From NCBI RefSeq assembly GCF_023015985.1, contig NZ_JALKAO010000003.1:1-64000 (forward strand): a DNA stretch of 64,000 nucleotides, read 5' to 3'. Position numbers and translations under genes: made by a program. This document shows positions 1-10,408 of this stretch, piece by piece (position 1 is the first letter of the stretch; every line of letters begins with the position of its first letter). This stretch comes from Marivita sp. S6314 (GTDB lineage Bacteria; Pseudomonadota; Alphaproteobacteria; Rhodobacterales; Rhodobacteraceae). The notes beneath the pieces were generated by a model, which saw only the letters and a list, made by a program, of their open reading frames with translations, made no database searches and had not been told where the DNA came from.

Positions 1-78
1 GTCACCGTCACCGTCACCGTCACCGTCACCGTCACCGTCACCGTCACCGTCACCGTCACCGTCACCGTCACCGTCACC
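1..78. repeat. (GTCACC)13 tandem hexanucleotide repeat
   Basis: Thirteen perfect, uninterrupted copies of GTCACC run from the first base of the window to base 78 and probably continue to the left. In the frame of the downstream flagellar gene the repeat reads as alternating Ser-Pro, so changes in copy number would lengthen or shorten the protein without shifting frame. The last copy forms a 6-bp stem with GGTGAC at 85-90. A repeat exactly at the window edge can also mark a contig end or assembly collapse. Confidence 0.95.
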
Positions 79-622
79 GTTCTTGGTGACCGCGACGACA
101 AATGTTCTTGACGACGGTCGTCACGTACCGGTCATGCATGATGCCTTGTTCGAAGCAGAGAGTGAATTGCCAGTTAGGACAGCGATCCACGAAGTTGTTG
201 GTTCGAAAAATGCGAGAGCGCATGCAATTCGAATGCACACTGGAGCGGGACCGATTGCTTCGATGGACCCATTGGTCGATTTGATTGCTGAGCGGAGCTT
301 GGTCGGTCGGGCTGCACAGACTGCATCAACCGCCGTTGAAGTTTTGACAAGCCCAACAGGTCTGGACATTGCATTCGTGGCCTCGAAACTTCCTGTATTG
401 GAGGCGCTTGCCAGGTATGAAGGCCAGTTGAAATCCGAATTGATGTCGGCGGACTTGTCCAATTCCACGTTTTCATTTTTTGGTAATCAAGATGAGGCAA
501 AGGATTGGAAGGCGGTTCAGGACGACCTCTTGACTGTTGAATTGCAAACTGCGCCAGCTTCGCGCGACGCCAGTCGGGTGACCCGGAACACAACCGAAGT
601 CGGCGTAGATATTAGACTTTAG
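1..622 (+). CDS. fliK: flagellar hook-length control protein FliK-like, C-terminal part (5' truncated)
   Basis: The reading frame is open from base 2 and begins in a Ser-Pro repeat, followed by about 180 residues. The last third (LDIAFVASKLPVLEALARYE, then a Leu-rich helix and an SFFG strand) has the alternating strand/helix pattern of the FliK C-terminal domain, which switches the export apparatus from hook to filament substrates. The Pro-rich low-complexity linker before it also fits FliK. The stop codon overlaps the ribosome-binding site of flgD 10 bp downstream, so the two are one operon. The identification rests on weak family resemblance plus the flgD neighbour. The 5' end lies outside the window. 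Confidence 0.6.
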   Translation, partial: SPSPSPSPSPSPSPSPSPSPSPSPSPFLVTATTNVLDDGRHVPVMHDALFEAESELPVRTAIHEVVGSKNARAHAIRMHTGAGPIASMDPLVDLIAERSLVGRAAQTASTAVEVLTSPTGLDIAFVASKLPVLEALARYEGQLKSELMSADLSNSTFSFFGNQDEAKDWKAVQDDLLTVELQTAPASRDASRVTRNTTEVGVDIRL

Positions 623-631
623 GAGTTCGCT

Positions 632-1288
632 GTGGACGTTGGAGATCTTGTTGCATCAGGCCGGAGCGGCACCTTCGTGCCACCCAAGGAAACCCCGGAT
701 GACTTTGAAACGTTTTTACGCATGTTGACCACGCAAATTCAGAATCAGGATCCTCTTAGTCCAATGGAGGCTGAGCAGTTTGCCAGCCAATTGGCGACAT
801 TCACGATGGTCGAGCAACAAACGCTGGCCAATCAGAAACTCGAAGTTCTGGTCAACGAATTGGCAGGCGGTGAACCTCTCTATGCATCCAGTTTGCTGGG
901 GCGCGAAGTGCTGCATGCGGGTGCTTTTGAGTTCAGCGGCGGGCCGATTACGTTCGAGGTCGATGAGGCTGGTTTGGGCCCGGATGTACGACTGCGGATT
1001 ATAGACAGTCTCGGCAATCTCGTTGCGGAAGCCGATACCAATGCCGGTGCGCAAAAAGTGATCTGGAATGGACAGGATTCCGACGGGCACGCCGTATCGG
1101 CGGGCGTGCTTGTTGGTGAATTATGGCGTGTGTCGGACAATCAGAAATTGGACGCGCCGGTGTATACCTCTGCCGTTGTTGAAGAGGTTCGTTTCGGCGG
1201 CGCGGAGCCGCAACTGCTGTTGTCCGATGGGACCGTTATCAACGAGAGTGGCGTCGCCAAACTGCGCGCGGCGGCGCAAAGTGAGTGA
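632..1288 (+). CDS. flgD: flagellar hook capping protein FlgD
   Basis: A 218-residue protein with the FlgD N-terminal signature: FETFLRMLTTQIQNQDPLSP near residues 27-46, then an MEAEQFASQLATFTMVEQQ helix. This is followed by a FlgD Ig/tudor-like beta domain (IDSLGNLVAEADTNAGAQ, WNGQDSDGHAVSAG). FlgD caps the growing hook and lets FlgE subunits polymerise; it is exported by the flagellar type III apparatus. The start is a GTG with AGGAG 6 bp upstream overlapping the fliK stop. Downstream flagellar genes are absent because the next gene (carB) is convergent, so this is the operon's 3' end. Confidence 0.93.
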   Translation: MDVGDLVASGRSGTFVPPKETPDDFETFLRMLTTQIQNQDPLSPMEAEQFASQLATFTMVEQQTLANQKLEVLVNELAGGEPLYASSLLGREVLHAGAFEFSGGPITFEVDEAGLGPDVRLRIIDSLGNLVAEADTNAGAQKVIWNGQDSDGHAVSAGVLVGELWRVSDNQKLDAPVYTSAVVEEVRFGGAEPQLLLSDGTVINESGVAKLRAAAQSE

Positions 1289-1294
1289 GATGTA

Positions 1295-1319
1295 AGCGCC
1301 CTGAGGAGAACCCAGGCGC
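1295..1319 (+). terminator. weak stem-loop between flgD and carB
   Basis: AGCGCCCTG and CCCAGGCGC flank a short loop 7 bp after the flgD stop, giving a stem with one bulge. It lies between two convergent genes and has no clear T-tract. The remainder of the 149-bp gap shows nothing else I recognise. Confidence 0.35.
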
Positions 1320-1437
1320 ACAATGAGATAGAGCGTGCAGCGGGCAATCAGATCCAGTCACGACACAGGCACAAAGTCTAGAGGTCGCAAGACCGATGCG
1401 CGCGTTTCTTTAGCCTCATTCGAAAAAGGCTGTGTGG

Positions 1438-4400
1438 CTACGCCTGCAGCGACTTCACGACCAGGTCGCCTTCTTCCCGTGCGCGCATGGCACGCGCGGC
1501 GGCGTGTGCGCCTGCAGCCGTCGTGAAATACGGGATTTTGTCGTAAAGAGCGACGGAGCGAATCTCGCGGCTGTCCGCAACAGCGGCAGACCCTTCAGTC
1601 GTGTTCATGACCAGATCGATGCCCCCGTCTTTCATCAGGTCCACCACGTTTGGTCGCCCTTCATAGACCTTTTTGGTGAGGTCACAGGAAATGCCATGTT
1701 CAGAGAGGAAAACCGCTGTGCCTGACGTCGCAACAATATCAAAGCCAAGATCCTTGAGAATCTGCGCTGTCTCAACAAGTTGCTCTGTTTTGTCGTCATC
1801 TTTGATCGAAAAGAACACCGTTCCCGATGTCGGCAAATGCGTTCCCGCGCCAAGTTGAGCTTTGAGGAAGGCGCGTGGGAAAGAGCGGTCCCATCCCATC
1901 ACTTCTCCGGTCGAACGCATTTCCGGCCCGAGGATGGTGTCGACGCCGGGGAAGCGGGCAAACGGCAACACGGCCTCTTTGACCGAGAACCAAGGCATCT
2001 TGGGATCCGCCAGTGTCATTGGATCGGCCAGCGGCAAGACAGTGTCGTAATCCGCGTTTTCAGGGTACGGGTCGCGCAGCGGGAAGTTTGTCAAAGGCTC
2101 GCCTGCCATGACGCGTGCCGCGATGCTGGCAATCGCGGAATCCGTCGCTTTTGCGACAAATGGCACAGTGCGGGAGGCGCGCGGATTGACTTCAATCAGG
2201 TAAATGTCGTCGCCTTTGATCGCGAATTGAACATTCATCAATCCACGCACGTTCAGCGCAAGCGCCAACGCTTCGGTCTGGGTTTTGATCTGCTCCAGCA
2301 CGGCATCCGACAGCGAATAGGGCGGCAACGAACAGGCACTGTCACCCGAATGTACCCCGGCCTCTTCGATGTGTTGCATGATCCCGGCGACATGGACCCG
2401 CGTTCCGTCGCAAAGCGCGTCAACATCCAGTTCGGTGGCACCCGACAGGTAGCTGTCGAGCAGAACCGGGCTGTCGCCGGAGACGACAACCGCCTCCTTG
2501 ATGTAGCGTTCCAGTTGTGGCATGTCGCGCACGATTTCCATGGCGCGGCCGCCCAGAACATAAGACGGCCGGATCACGAGCGGAAAGCCGATGTCTTCGG
2601 CAATTGCCAAAGCTTGTTCGTCGGTCGAGGCAATACCGTTGTGCGGCTGCTTGAGGCCAAGATCGTTAACCAGGGCCTGAAAGCGTTCGCGGTCTTCGGC
2701 AAGGTCGATCGCGTCGGGAGTAGTGCCCAGAATCGGGATGCCTTCAGCTTCGAGCGCGTTGGCGAGCTTGAGCGGCGTTTGACCACCGAATTGAACAATG
2801 ACGCCGTGCAGCGTGCCGTTTTCCTGTTCGACGCGCAGGATTTCCAGAACGTGCTCAAAGGTCAGTGGTTCGAAATACAACCGGTCGGACGTGTCATAAT
2901 CGGTCGACACGGTCTCGGGGTTGCAGTTCACCATGATTGTTTCGTACCCGGCGTCGGTCAGCGCGAAACAGGCGTGACAGCAGCAGTAGTCAAATTCGAT
3001 GCCTTGTCCGATGCGGTTCGGACCGCCGCCAAGAATGACAACTTTCTTGCGGTCCGACGGGCGGGCTTCGCATTCGACGTCACCCATCATCGGGGCTTCG
3101 TACGTTGAATACATATACGGCGTTTGCGCTTCGAATTCTGCGGCACAGGTGTCGATGCGTTTGAAGCTGGCTTTCACATTCAGTTTGAGCCGTTTTGATC
3201 GCACGGCCTTTTCCGTCTGGTCCACGAGCTTGGCCAACCGCGCGTCGGTAAAGCCCAGCATCTTGAGCGCCCGCATGCCCGCTTCGTCGTCGGGCAGGCC
3301 GTTCATACGAACATCTTCTTCTGCCTCGACGATTTCCCTGATCCGGGCAAGGAACCACGGGTCGAACATCGTGGTTGCGTGGATCTCATCATCGCTCAGC
3401 CCGTGCCGCATGGCTTGCGCAATCGTCCGCATACGGTCGGGTGTTTGCTGGCTGATCGCCTTGATGACGGCGGATTTCTCGGGGGCCCCTTCGATGTGGA
3501 CTTCGTCGAACCCGGTCAGGCCGGATTCCATCGACGCCAGCGCTTTTTGCAGGGATTCGTGGATCGTCCGGCCAATCGCCATCGCTTCACCGACCGATTT
3601 CATGGCGGTGGTCAGATGGGGTTCGGAGCCGGGGAATTTTTCAAATGCGAATTTCGGGATTTTCGTGACGACATAGTCGATGGTCGGCTCGAACGAGGCT
3701 GGTGTGACCTTGGTGATGTCGTTGTCGAGTTCGTCCAGCGTGTAGCCAACCGCCAGCTTCGCCGCGATCTTGGCAATGGGAAACCCCGTTGCCTTGGAGG
3801 CCAGCGCAGACGAGCGACTGACCCGCGGGTTCATTTCGATCACGACCATTCGGCCATCTTCGGGGTTGATGGCCCATTGCACGTTTGATCCGCCGGTTTC
3901 GACACCGATTTCGCGCAAGACGGCAATCGAGCCATTGCGCATGATCTGGTATTCCTTGTCGGTCAGCGTAAGGGCGGGTGCGACGGTGATCGAGTCGCCC
4001 GTGTGAACCCCCATTGGATCGACGTTTTCGATGGCGCAGACGATGATGGCGTTGTCGGCCTTGTCGCGGACAACTTCCATCTCGAACTCTTTCCAACCCA
4101 GAAGGGATTGATCCACCAGAATTTGATTGACCGGAGAGGCATCCATTCCGGACCGGCAGAAATGCACGAAGTCTTCACGGTTATACGCCACGCCACCGCC
4201 TGTGCCGCCAAGCGTGAAAGCGGGGCGGATGATGGCGGGCAGGCCAATGTCGTCCAGTTCGTTCAGGGCAAGCTGCACGCCTGCATCGAGGTCGGTGCTT
4301 CCGTTCGGCAACTTTGGCGCGGTGATGATGGTGGCCTTGGGGTTTTCCAGGCCGATCCGATCCATCGCTTCGCGGAACAGCTTGCGATCTTCGGCCATTT

Positions 4401-4770
4401 CAATGGCCTCGCGTTTCGCGCCGATCATCTCAACGCCGTATTTGTCGAGGATGCCCATCTCTTCCAGCGCCAGAGATGTGTTGAGGCCGGTCTGTCCCCC
4501 CATTGTCGGGAGCAGCGCGTCAGGGCGTTCTTTTTCGATGATCTTGGCGACGATTTCGGGCGTGATGGGTTCGATGTAGGTGGCGTCGGCCAATTCCGGG
4601 TCGGTCATGATCGTCGCCGGGTTTGAGTTCACGAGGATGACCCGGTACCCTTCCTCGCGCAGCGCTTTGCAGGCCTGCGCCCCGGAGTAATCAAATTCGC
4701 ATGCCTGTCCGATAACGATTGGACCGGCCCCGATGATCATGATCGACTTGATATCATCGCGCTTTGGCAT
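1438..4770 (-). CDS. carB: carbamoyl-phosphate synthase large subunit
   Basis: A 1110-residue CarB, normal length for alphaproteobacteria. It makes carbamoyl phosphate from bicarbonate, ATP and glutamine-derived ammonia for arginine and pyrimidine synthesis. The N-terminal half begins [20 protein letters not shown] with an ATP-grasp domain (TLGGTGGG loop, [20 protein letters not shown]). The oligomerisation region follows, then the second ATP-grasp half ([34 protein letters not shown]) and a C-terminal MGS-like allosteric domain. The start at 4770 was preferred over an upstream in-frame ATG because GAGGG lies just before it and the protein then starts at the conserved MPKR. carA is not in the window. 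It is divergent from aspS. Confidence 0.98.
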   Translation of the reverse strand: MPKRDDIKSIMIIGAGPIVIGQACEFDYSGAQACKALREEGYRVILVNSNPATIMTDPELADATYIEPITPEIVAKIIEKERPDALLPTMGGQTGLNTSLALEEMGILDKYGVEMIGAKREAIEMAEDRKLFREAMDRIGLENPKATIITAPKLPNGSTDLDAGVQLALNELDDIGLPAIIRPAFTLGGTGGGVAYNREDFVHFCRSGMDASPVNQILVDQSLLGWKEFEMEVVRDKADNAIIVCAIENVDPMGVHTGDSITVAPALTLTDKEYQIMRNGSIAVLREIGVETGGSNVQWAINPEDGRMVVIEMNPRVSRSSALASKATGFPIAKIAAKLAVGYTLDELDNDITKVTPASFEPTIDYVVTKIPKFAFEKFPGSEPHLTTAMKSVGEAMAIGRTIHESLQKALASMESGLTGFDEVHIEGAPEKSAVIKAISQQTPDRMRTIAQAMRHGLSDDEIHATTMFDPWFLARIREIVEAEEDVRMNGLPDDEAGMRALKMLGFTDARLAKLVDQTEKAVRSKRLKLNVKASFKRIDTCAAEFEAQTPYMYSTYEAPMMGDVECEARPSDRKKVVILGGGPNRIGQGIEFDYCCCHACFALTDAGYETIMVNCNPETVSTDYDTSDRLYFEPLTFEHVLEILRVEQENGTLHGVIVQFGGQTPLKLANALEAEGIPILGTTPDAIDLAEDRERFQALVNDLGLKQPHNGIASTDEQALAIAEDIGFPLVIRPSYVLGGRAMEIVRDMPQLERYIKEAVVVSGDSPVLLDSYLSGATELDVDALCDGTRVHVAGIMQHIEEAGVHSGDSACSLPPYSLSDAVLEQIKTQTEALALALNVRGLMNVQFAIKGDDIYLIEVNPRASRTVPFVAKATDSAIASIAARVMAGEPLTNFPLRDPYPENADYDTVLPLADPMTLADPKMPWFSVKEAVLPFARFPGVDTILGPEMRSTGEVMGWDRSFPRAFLKAQLGAGTHLPTSGTVFFSIKDDDKTEQLVETAQILKDLGFDIVATSGTAVFLSEHGISCDLTKKVYEGRPNVVDLMKDGGIDLVMNTTEGSAAVADSREIRSVALYDKIPYFTTAAGAHAAARAMRAREEGDLVVKSLQA

Positions 4771-4883
4771 TGGTCGGCCCTCATCATGCAAACTGGCTGC
4801 GTTATAGGCATGGTGCAGAGGACTGCAAGCGGGGTGATTTTGTTTTTTCTATGCACCAGTTGGTCCGGGCGTCGGGGCACGGC

Positions 4884-4912
4884 TTGACTTCCCAAGGCGT
4901 AAAGGGTGTATC
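4884..4912 (+). promoter_or_regulatory. candidate aspS promoter
   Basis: TTGACT (4884-4889), a 17-bp spacer and TGTATC (4907-4912) lie 32 bp before the aspS ATG in the 174-bp carB-aspS divergent region. The -35 match is good and the -10 match is poor. I see no riboswitch-like structure here. Confidence 0.4.
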
Positions 4913-4944
4913 GAGCCAAATTTCTCCGCCCGAGGACAGTTATC

Positions 4945-6723
4945 ATGCACGCCTTTCGTTCCCATACTTGCGCCGATCTGACGGCCCAAAATGTCGGTGA
5001 GACCGTTCGCCTCTCTGGCTGGGTGCATCGCGTCCGCGATCATGGTGGCATCTTGTTCATTGATTTGCGGGACCACTATGGCGTGACACAGGTTTTGTGT
5101 GATCCGGACAGCCCGGTTTTTGCCGAGGTCGAAAAAGTGCGGTCGGAATGGTGTATCCGCATCGACGGCGAGGTGAAGGCGCGGGACGAAGGGTTGGTAA
5201 ACCCGAAACTGCCAACGGGCGAAATCGAAGTGTTCGTGCGCGACATGGAAGTTCTGGGTGCGGCGGAAGAACTGCCCTTGATCGTGTTCGGCGATCAGGA
5301 ATACCCCGAAGAGACCCGTCTGCGGTATCGCTTCCTTGATCTGCGGCGCGAGGCAATGCAGCAGAACATGACGCTGCGGTCCGATGTCGTGGCGTCGATC
5401 CGAAAGCGTATGTGGGATCAGGATTTCCGCGAGTACCAGACACCGATCATCACCGCGTCCAGCCCCGAAGGTGCGCGCGATTTCCTCGTGCCATCGCGCC
5501 TGCACCCAGGCAAGTTCTATGCGTTGCCGCAGGCACCGCAGCAGTTCAAGCAGCTGATCATGGTCAGCGGCTTTGACAAATATTTCCAGATCGCACCCTG
5601 TTTCCGCGATGAAGACCCGCGTGCAGACCGGTCGCCCACGGATTTCTACCAATTGGATTTGGAGATGTCCTTCGTCAGCCAGCAGGACGTGTTCGACACG
5701 ATCCAGCCGGTGATGCAGGGCGTTTTTGAAGAGTTCGGTGGCGGCCGCAAGGTGGACAGTGACTGGCCACAGATTTCGTACAAGGACGCTGCCCTTTGGT
5801 ACGGAACCGACAAGCCCGACTTGCGCAACCCGATCAAGATGCAGGTGGTGTCAGACCATTTCCGCGGTTCGGGCTTTGCGATTTTCGCCAAGCTGCTGGA
5901 ACAGGATGGCACAGAGATTCGCGCGATTCCCGCGCCGGGTGGCGGCAGCCGCAAGTTCTGTGACCGGATGAACGCTTTTGCGCAAAAAGAAGGTTTGCCC
6001 GGGATGGGCTACATCTTCTGGCGGGATCAGGGCAATGGCATGGAAGCGGCGGGGCCGCTGGCCAAGAACATCGGACCAGAGCGGACAGAAGCGATCCGCC
6101 AGCAACTGGGACTGGATGTCGGCGATGCGGCGTTTTTCCTGGGTGGCAAGCCGTCCAGCTTTGAAACCGTGGCTGGCAAGGCGCGTGTGGTCATCGGTGA
6201 TGAACTGGGCCTGACCGACAAAGACCGGTTTGCGTTCTGCTGGATTGTCGATTTCCCGATGTACGAAGCGGACGAAGAGACCGGCAAGGTGGATTTCAGC
6301 CACAACCCGTTCTCGATGCCGCAAGGCGGAATGGATGCGCTGAACGGCAATCCGTTGGATGTGCTGGGATACCAGTATGATCTGGCCTGTAACGGCTACG
6401 AACTGGTGTCTGGCGCGATCCGGAATCACAAGCCCGAAATCATGTTCAAGGCATTCGAGCTGGCCGGGTATGGTGAAGACGAGGTGCGCAAGCGGTTCGG
6501 CGGGATGGTCAATGCGTTCCGCTTCGGCGCGCCGCCGCACGGGGGATGCGCAGCCGGGATCGACCGGATGGTGATGCTGTTGGCGGATACGGCCAATATC
6601 CGCGAGGTGATCATGTTCCCGATGAACCAGCGGGCCGAAGACCTGATGATGGAAGCGCCGTCTGAACCGACCTCGGACCAGCTTATGGAACTGCACTTGC
6701 GGGTCATTCCTCAGGACGATTGA
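4945..6723 (+). CDS. aspS: aspartyl-tRNA synthetase
   Basis: A 592-residue bacterial-type class II synthetase charging tRNA-Asp (or both tRNA-Asp and tRNA-Asn if non-discriminating). It has an OB-fold anticodon-binding domain ([20 protein letters not shown]) in the first ~110 residues, class II motif 2 ([16 protein letters not shown]), a bacterial insertion (GAD) domain, and motif 3 near the end ([14 protein letters not shown]). The start MHAFRSH is the conserved family N-terminus; an upstream in-frame TTG/ATG extension was rejected. It ends at the strong G-rich hairpin downstream. Confidence 0.98.
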   Translation: MHAFRSHTCADLTAQNVGETVRLSGWVHRVRDHGGILFIDLRDHYGVTQVLCDPDSPVFAEVEKVRSEWCIRIDGEVKARDEGLVNPKLPTGEIEVFVRDMEVLGAAEELPLIVFGDQEYPEETRLRYRFLDLRREAMQQNMTLRSDVVASIRKRMWDQDFREYQTPIITASSPEGARDFLVPSRLHPGKFYALPQAPQQFKQLIMVSGFDKYFQIAPCFRDEDPRADRSPTDFYQLDLEMSFVSQQDVFDTIQPVMQGVFEEFGGGRKVDSDWPQISYKDAALWYGTDKPDLRNPIKMQVVSDHFRGSGFAIFAKLLEQDGTEIRAIPAPGGGSRKFCDRMNAFAQKEGLPGMGYIFWRDQGNGMEAAGPLAKNIGPERTEAIRQQLGLDVGDAAFFLGGKPSSFETVAGKARVVIGDELGLTDKDRFAFCWIVDFPMYEADEETGKVDFSHNPFSMPQGGMDALNGNPLDVLGYQYDLACNGYELVSGAIRNHKPEIMFKAFELAGYGEDEVRKRFGGMVNAFRFGAPPHGGCAAGIDRMVMLLADTANIREVIMFPMNQRAEDLMMEAPSEPTSDQLMELHLRVIPQDD

Positions 6724-6757
6724 TCCGGGATCGAATTGGCGGGGCCAATCCGACGTA

Positions 6758-6777
6758 TTGGGGGGCCAGCCCCCCAA
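6758..6777 (+). terminator. rho-independent-type terminator after aspS
   Basis: A perfect 8-bp stem TTGGGGGG / CCCCCCAA with a CCAG loop, followed by a second C-run and CATATTTTGAAAAAG. This G-run/C-run hairpin plus ATATTTT tail is, from memory, a common terminator form in Rhodobacteraceae genomes. It closes aspS and lies before the convergent SulP gene. Confidence 0.75.
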
Positions 6778-6882
6778 ACCCCCCGGCATATTTTGAAAAA
6801 GAAGAATTGGTGGCGGGCAGTTGGGACAGTGTCTCTCCGGTGGCGCGCGCCGGATAAATGCGATGAAGCGCGGCCTGACAGG

Positions 6883-8619
6883 TCATTCTGCGGCCTTGGA
6901 CACATCGGGGTTCGACAGGGCGGCCCAGGCGTCATATTGCGACAGGAAAATTTCGCCGCCCATCGCATCGATAAAGTGCGAACGTTTGAGCCGATCCATC
7001 ACCGGGCCCTTCACCTCGGACAGGTGCAAGCGGATCCCCATGTCGATCAGGCGCTGGTTGATCGCTTCAAGGCTTTCAAGGGCTGAATAATCAACGTCAT
7101 TCACCGCGGAACACATCAGTACCACGTTTCGAACCGCGCAGCCTTCGGTCACCCGTTTCTGGATCAGGTCCTCAAGAAATCGCGCATTGACGAAGTAAAG
7201 ACTTTCGTCCACGCGCAGGGTGACAAGGCTGGGGTCGGTTTCGACCGAATGGCGATGAATGTTTCGGAAATGTTGTGTGTCGGGCACCAACCCCACCTCG
7301 GCAACATGCGGGCGCGAGGTTTTGTAGAGGTGCAGAAGCACCGAGATCGTCACGCCCGAGGCCACGCCGACCTCGACCCCCAGACCAAGGGTCAACAGGA
7401 TGGTTGCGGCGACCGCTGCGAAATCGGCGCGTGCATAGCCCCAGGTTTTTTGCAGGATTGACAGATCGACAAGGCTCAGCACCGCCACGATGATGGTCGC
7501 GGCCAATGTGGCATTGGGCAGGTAATAGACCAACGGCGTCAGCGCCATCGCCGCGATTGCAAGTCCGATGGCCGTATACGCCCCGGCTGCAGGGGTCTCG
7601 GCCCCGGCATCAAAGTTCACGACGGATCGGGAAAAGCCTCCGGTCACCGGGTATCCGCCGGTGAAGGCGGCACCAAGGTTGGCGGCGCCCAGACCGATCA
7701 GTTCCTGATCCGGGTCGATGCGCTGGCGCTTCTTTGCGGCGAGCGTCTGGGCCACCGACACGGATTCCACAAATCCGATGATGGAAATGAGGATGGCCGG
7801 CACCAGAAGCGCGCCCACAAGGTCTGGGGACAGGCCCGGTAAGGTGAGGGGCGGCAGGCTTTGCGGGACATCGCCGACGATGCGCACGCCCTGCGCGTCC
7901 AGATCAAAGACCCAAACTGCAAGCGTCGTGGTGACCACCGCCGCTACGGGTCCTGCCTTGGTCAGGATATCTGCCAAGAGCGGCCCGGCTCCAAGCCTGC
8001 GAAGGGTCGGCTTGAGATGCTTGCGCACCCAGAACAGAAACGTCGTTGCCGACAGGCCGATCACAACTGTAATCCAGTTGATCTCGCTCAGATGCGCGAA
8101 CAGGGACATCAGCATTTCCGGCAATGTGTGGCCATGCGCGCTGACCCCAAGAATATGTTTCAACTGGCTGGTGGCGATCAGGATGCCAGAGGCGGTGATG
8201 AAGCCCGCGATCACTGGATGGCTTAGGAAATTGGCCAGGAAACCCAGCCGGAATATCCCCATGAGAACCAGGAAACCGCCTGACAGAAATGCGAGCGTTA
8301 ATGCGGCAACGGCGTAGCCTGCTGTGCCTTGTTCGGCCACCTGCCCGATGGCGGATGCGGTCAGCAAGGACACCACCGCCACTGGCCCCACCGCCAGTGC
8401 CCGTGAGGTGCCGAAAATGGCGTAGAGGAGGATGGGCGCAATAGAGGCGTAAATCCCGGCCTCGGGTGGTAAACCGGCCAGCAAGGCGTACGCCAGCGAT
8501 TGCGGAATCAGCATGATCGTCACGATCACTGCGGCGATGACGTCGTTGGACAACGTCTGGCGCGTATAGGTGCGGCCCCAGTCGAAAACGGGAAGGTAGC
8601 GGCGAAGGTGCGTGTTCAT
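6883..8619 (-). CDS. SulP family inorganic anion transporter with STAS domain
   Basis: A 578-residue SLC26/SulP protein. The N-terminal ~400 residues hold about a dozen hydrophobic segments with family signatures (VTIMLIPQSLAYALLAGLPP, ASIAPILLYAIFGTSRALAV, PVTGGFSRSVVNFDAGAETP). The C-terminal ~120 residues form a cytoplasmic STAS domain (RVDESLYFVNARFLEDLI). SulP proteins move sulfate, bicarbonate or related anions. As last gene of an operon with persulfide-oxidising enzymes (90-bp gap from the flavoprotein), sulfate or sulfite movement is the likely role; direction cannot be read from sequence. A second, divergent SulP gene is at 46371. Confidence 0.93.
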   Translation of the reverse strand: MNTHLRRYLPVFDWGRTYTRQTLSNDVIAAVIVTIMLIPQSLAYALLAGLPPEAGIYASIAPILLYAIFGTSRALAVGPVAVVSLLTASAIGQVAEQGTAGYAVAALTLAFLSGGFLVLMGIFRLGFLANFLSHPVIAGFITASGILIATSQLKHILGVSAHGHTLPEMLMSLFAHLSEINWITVVIGLSATTFLFWVRKHLKPTLRRLGAGPLLADILTKAGPVAAVVTTTLAVWVFDLDAQGVRIVGDVPQSLPPLTLPGLSPDLVGALLVPAILISIIGFVESVSVAQTLAAKKRQRIDPDQELIGLGAANLGAAFTGGYPVTGGFSRSVVNFDAGAETPAAGAYTAIGLAIAAMALTPLVYYLPNATLAATIIVAVLSLVDLSILQKTWGYARADFAAVAATILLTLGLGVEVGVASGVTISVLLHLYKTSRPHVAEVGLVPDTQHFRNIHRHSVETDPSLVTLRVDESLYFVNARFLEDLIQKRVTEGCAVRNVVLMCSAVNDVDYSALESLEAINQRLIDMGIRLHLSEVKGPVMDRLKRSHFIDAMGGEIFLSQYDAWAALSNPDVSKAAE

Positions 8620-8709
8620 GTCAGCGTCCAGAAAGCTGGGCGGACAAAGCCCGAAAGCCTTGCCCGCCCTTGGTTGCGCCAGAAGGAGGGTTGCGCAATC
8701 GGGTGCCGG

Positions 8710-10389
8710 TTATTCGGCGGCGACTTTGATCTTTTCGGGCTTGGCCATCCATTCCTTACCCTTGAGCATGGCTTTCCAATAGATCGGCGGCAGAAGCGTT
8801 TCCTTGAGGAACCATGCCGCCCGGCTTGGTTTCGTGCCATCCAGCAGGAAAGACGGAAAGCTGGGCTTGAGCACACCGCCATATCCGAATTCGGCCAGAA
8901 CAATCTTGCCGCGTTCGACTGTCAGTGGGCAGGATCCGTAGCCGTCATACGCGGCTGTTGGAGAGCGCCCGGCGATGTCGGCCACGATATTGTCCGCCAC
9001 GGTGGGTGCCTGCTTGCGCGCGGCTGCTGCTGTCTTGGCGTTGGGGGCATTCATCACATCGCCCAGCGACCAGATGTTGTCATAGGTCTTGTGGCGCAGC
9101 GTGATTTGATCAACATCGACCCATCCGGCGGCATCGGCGAGCGGGGAGACGCGGATGAAATCCGGTGCGGTCTGTGGGGGGCAGACATGCATCATGTCAA
9201 ATTCCACGGTGACCTCAGTGGCTGCTGCGTCCGGTTTCGCCACCTTGAAGGTCGCGGTTTTTGCCGGGCCATCCACGGCAATCAGGTTATGGAAGAAATT
9301 CAGCGTGGCGTCGTATTTGCCAACATATTCCATCAAGGCTGGGACGTAATCCTTTACGCCGAAGAGCACAGCGCCAGCATTCATGAACTGGATGTCGATG
9401 TTGCCCAAAGCGCCAGAGCGGTGCCATGCATCGCCTGACAGATACATCGCCTTCTGCGGTGCGCCTGCGCATTTGATCGGCATCGGTGGCTGGGTAAAGA
9501 TCGCGCGGCCTTGTTTCAGGCCCTGCACCAATTCCCAGGTATAGGGTGCAAGGTCATAGCGGTAGTTGGATGTCACGCCATTGCGGCCCAGCGTCTCTTC
9601 GAGACCGTCAACAGCGGCCCAATCCAGCTTGAGCCCCGGACACACCACAAGGCGGTCGTATTTGATCACGCGACAGCCATCGAGGATGACGGCATTGTTG
9701 TCAGGCTCAAAAGCGGCGACGGCGGATTTGATCCAATGCACGCCTTTGGGGATCAGGCTGCCCATTGTTTTGGCTGTGGTCTGTGCGTCGAAGATGCCGC
9801 CGCCAACCATGGTCCAGCCGGGTTGGTAATAGTGAATATCGGCCGGGTCGATCACCGCGATGTTGAGACCGGAAGACCGGGCTTGCAAACCAGCGGCGAC
9901 CGAAATCCCGCCTGCGCCTGCGCCCACGATCACCACATCGAAATGCGCATCACCCGTATCGGTTGGGGTTTTGCCACCATTGGCGATGCGGCGCGCGACG
10001 CCGTTCATGTCAAACCCTGCCGCCTTGGTGGCGGCGAGGATTTCCGGCATCGGGCGTTTCTTGGATTCGTGGAATGACCAAAGCGTCGCAGAGCGTGTGC
10101 CCGTCCGGCAATACGCCAGAACAGGGCGCTGCAGTTCGGCCAAAGCCGCGCCAAATGCTTCGACATCCGCGTCCTTGACCATCCCGGATTGCACCGGCAC
10201 GTAGCGAACCTCGATCCCGACGGCCTTGGCCGCTGCCTCGATTTCCTCGAACACGGGTTGGTCTGCGCCCTCCCCATCGGGACGGTTGCAGATGATGGCG
10301 CGATAGCCAGCGATCTTGAGCGCAGGCAGGTCGCCCGGCGTGATCTGCGGGCTGACGGCGAATTTCGTGGTGATCTTCTTCAGGTCCAT
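8710..10389 (-). CDS. DUF442 (protein-tyrosine-phosphatase-like) domain fused to SQR/FCSD-like FAD oxidoreductase
   Basis: A 559-residue two-domain protein. Residues 1-~115 are the DUF442/BLH phosphatase-like domain with the thiol loop C94-RTGT-R99, a form often called rhodanese- or phosphatase-like. Residues ~150-559 are a pyridine-nucleotide-disulfide-type flavoprotein with the dinucleotide fold VIVGAGAGG near 154-161, a KCAGAP cysteine motif, a late SCP cysteine, and a C-terminal amphipathic WKAMLKG helix. These fit sulfide:quinone oxidoreductase or flavocytochrome-c-sulfide-dehydrogenase-like enzymes making persulfide or polysulfide. No signal peptide, so it is cytosolic or membrane-peripheral. 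It is 19 bp downstream of the MBL hydrolase, within one operon. In many bacteria DUF442 is instead fused to the MBL domain. Confidence 0.85.
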   Translation of the reverse strand: MDLKKITTKFAVSPQITPGDLPALKIAGYRAIICNRPDGEGADQPVFEEIEAAAKAVGIEVRYVPVQSGMVKDADVEAFGAALAELQRPVLAYCRTGTRSATLWSFHESKKRPMPEILAATKAAGFDMNGVARRIANGGKTPTDTGDAHFDVVIVGAGAGGISVAAGLQARSSGLNIAVIDPADIHYYQPGWTMVGGGIFDAQTTAKTMGSLIPKGVHWIKSAVAAFEPDNNAVILDGCRVIKYDRLVVCPGLKLDWAAVDGLEETLGRNGVTSNYRYDLAPYTWELVQGLKQGRAIFTQPPMPIKCAGAPQKAMYLSGDAWHRSGALGNIDIQFMNAGAVLFGVKDYVPALMEYVGKYDATLNFFHNLIAVDGPAKTATFKVAKPDAAATEVTVEFDMMHVCPPQTAPDFIRVSPLADAAGWVDVDQITLRHKTYDNIWSLGDVMNAPNAKTAAAARKQAPTVADNIVADIAGRSPTAAYDGYGSCPLTVERGKIVLAEFGYGGVLKPSFPSFLLDGTKPSRAAWFLKETLLPPIYWKAMLKGKEWMAKPEKIKVAAE

Positions 10390-10408
10390 GGCTGATTATC
10401 CCTCTGGC

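Noticed and set aside
1-78. Short regular repeat resembling a CRISPR or REP element
   Set aside because: The unit is a pure 6-mer with no spacers, and it is in frame with the following coding sequence.
1780-3108. 442-codon open frame antisense to carB
   Set aside because: It lies wholly inside carB on the opposite strand, has His/Arg/Gln-rich composition typical of antisense frames in high-G+C genes, and no domain.
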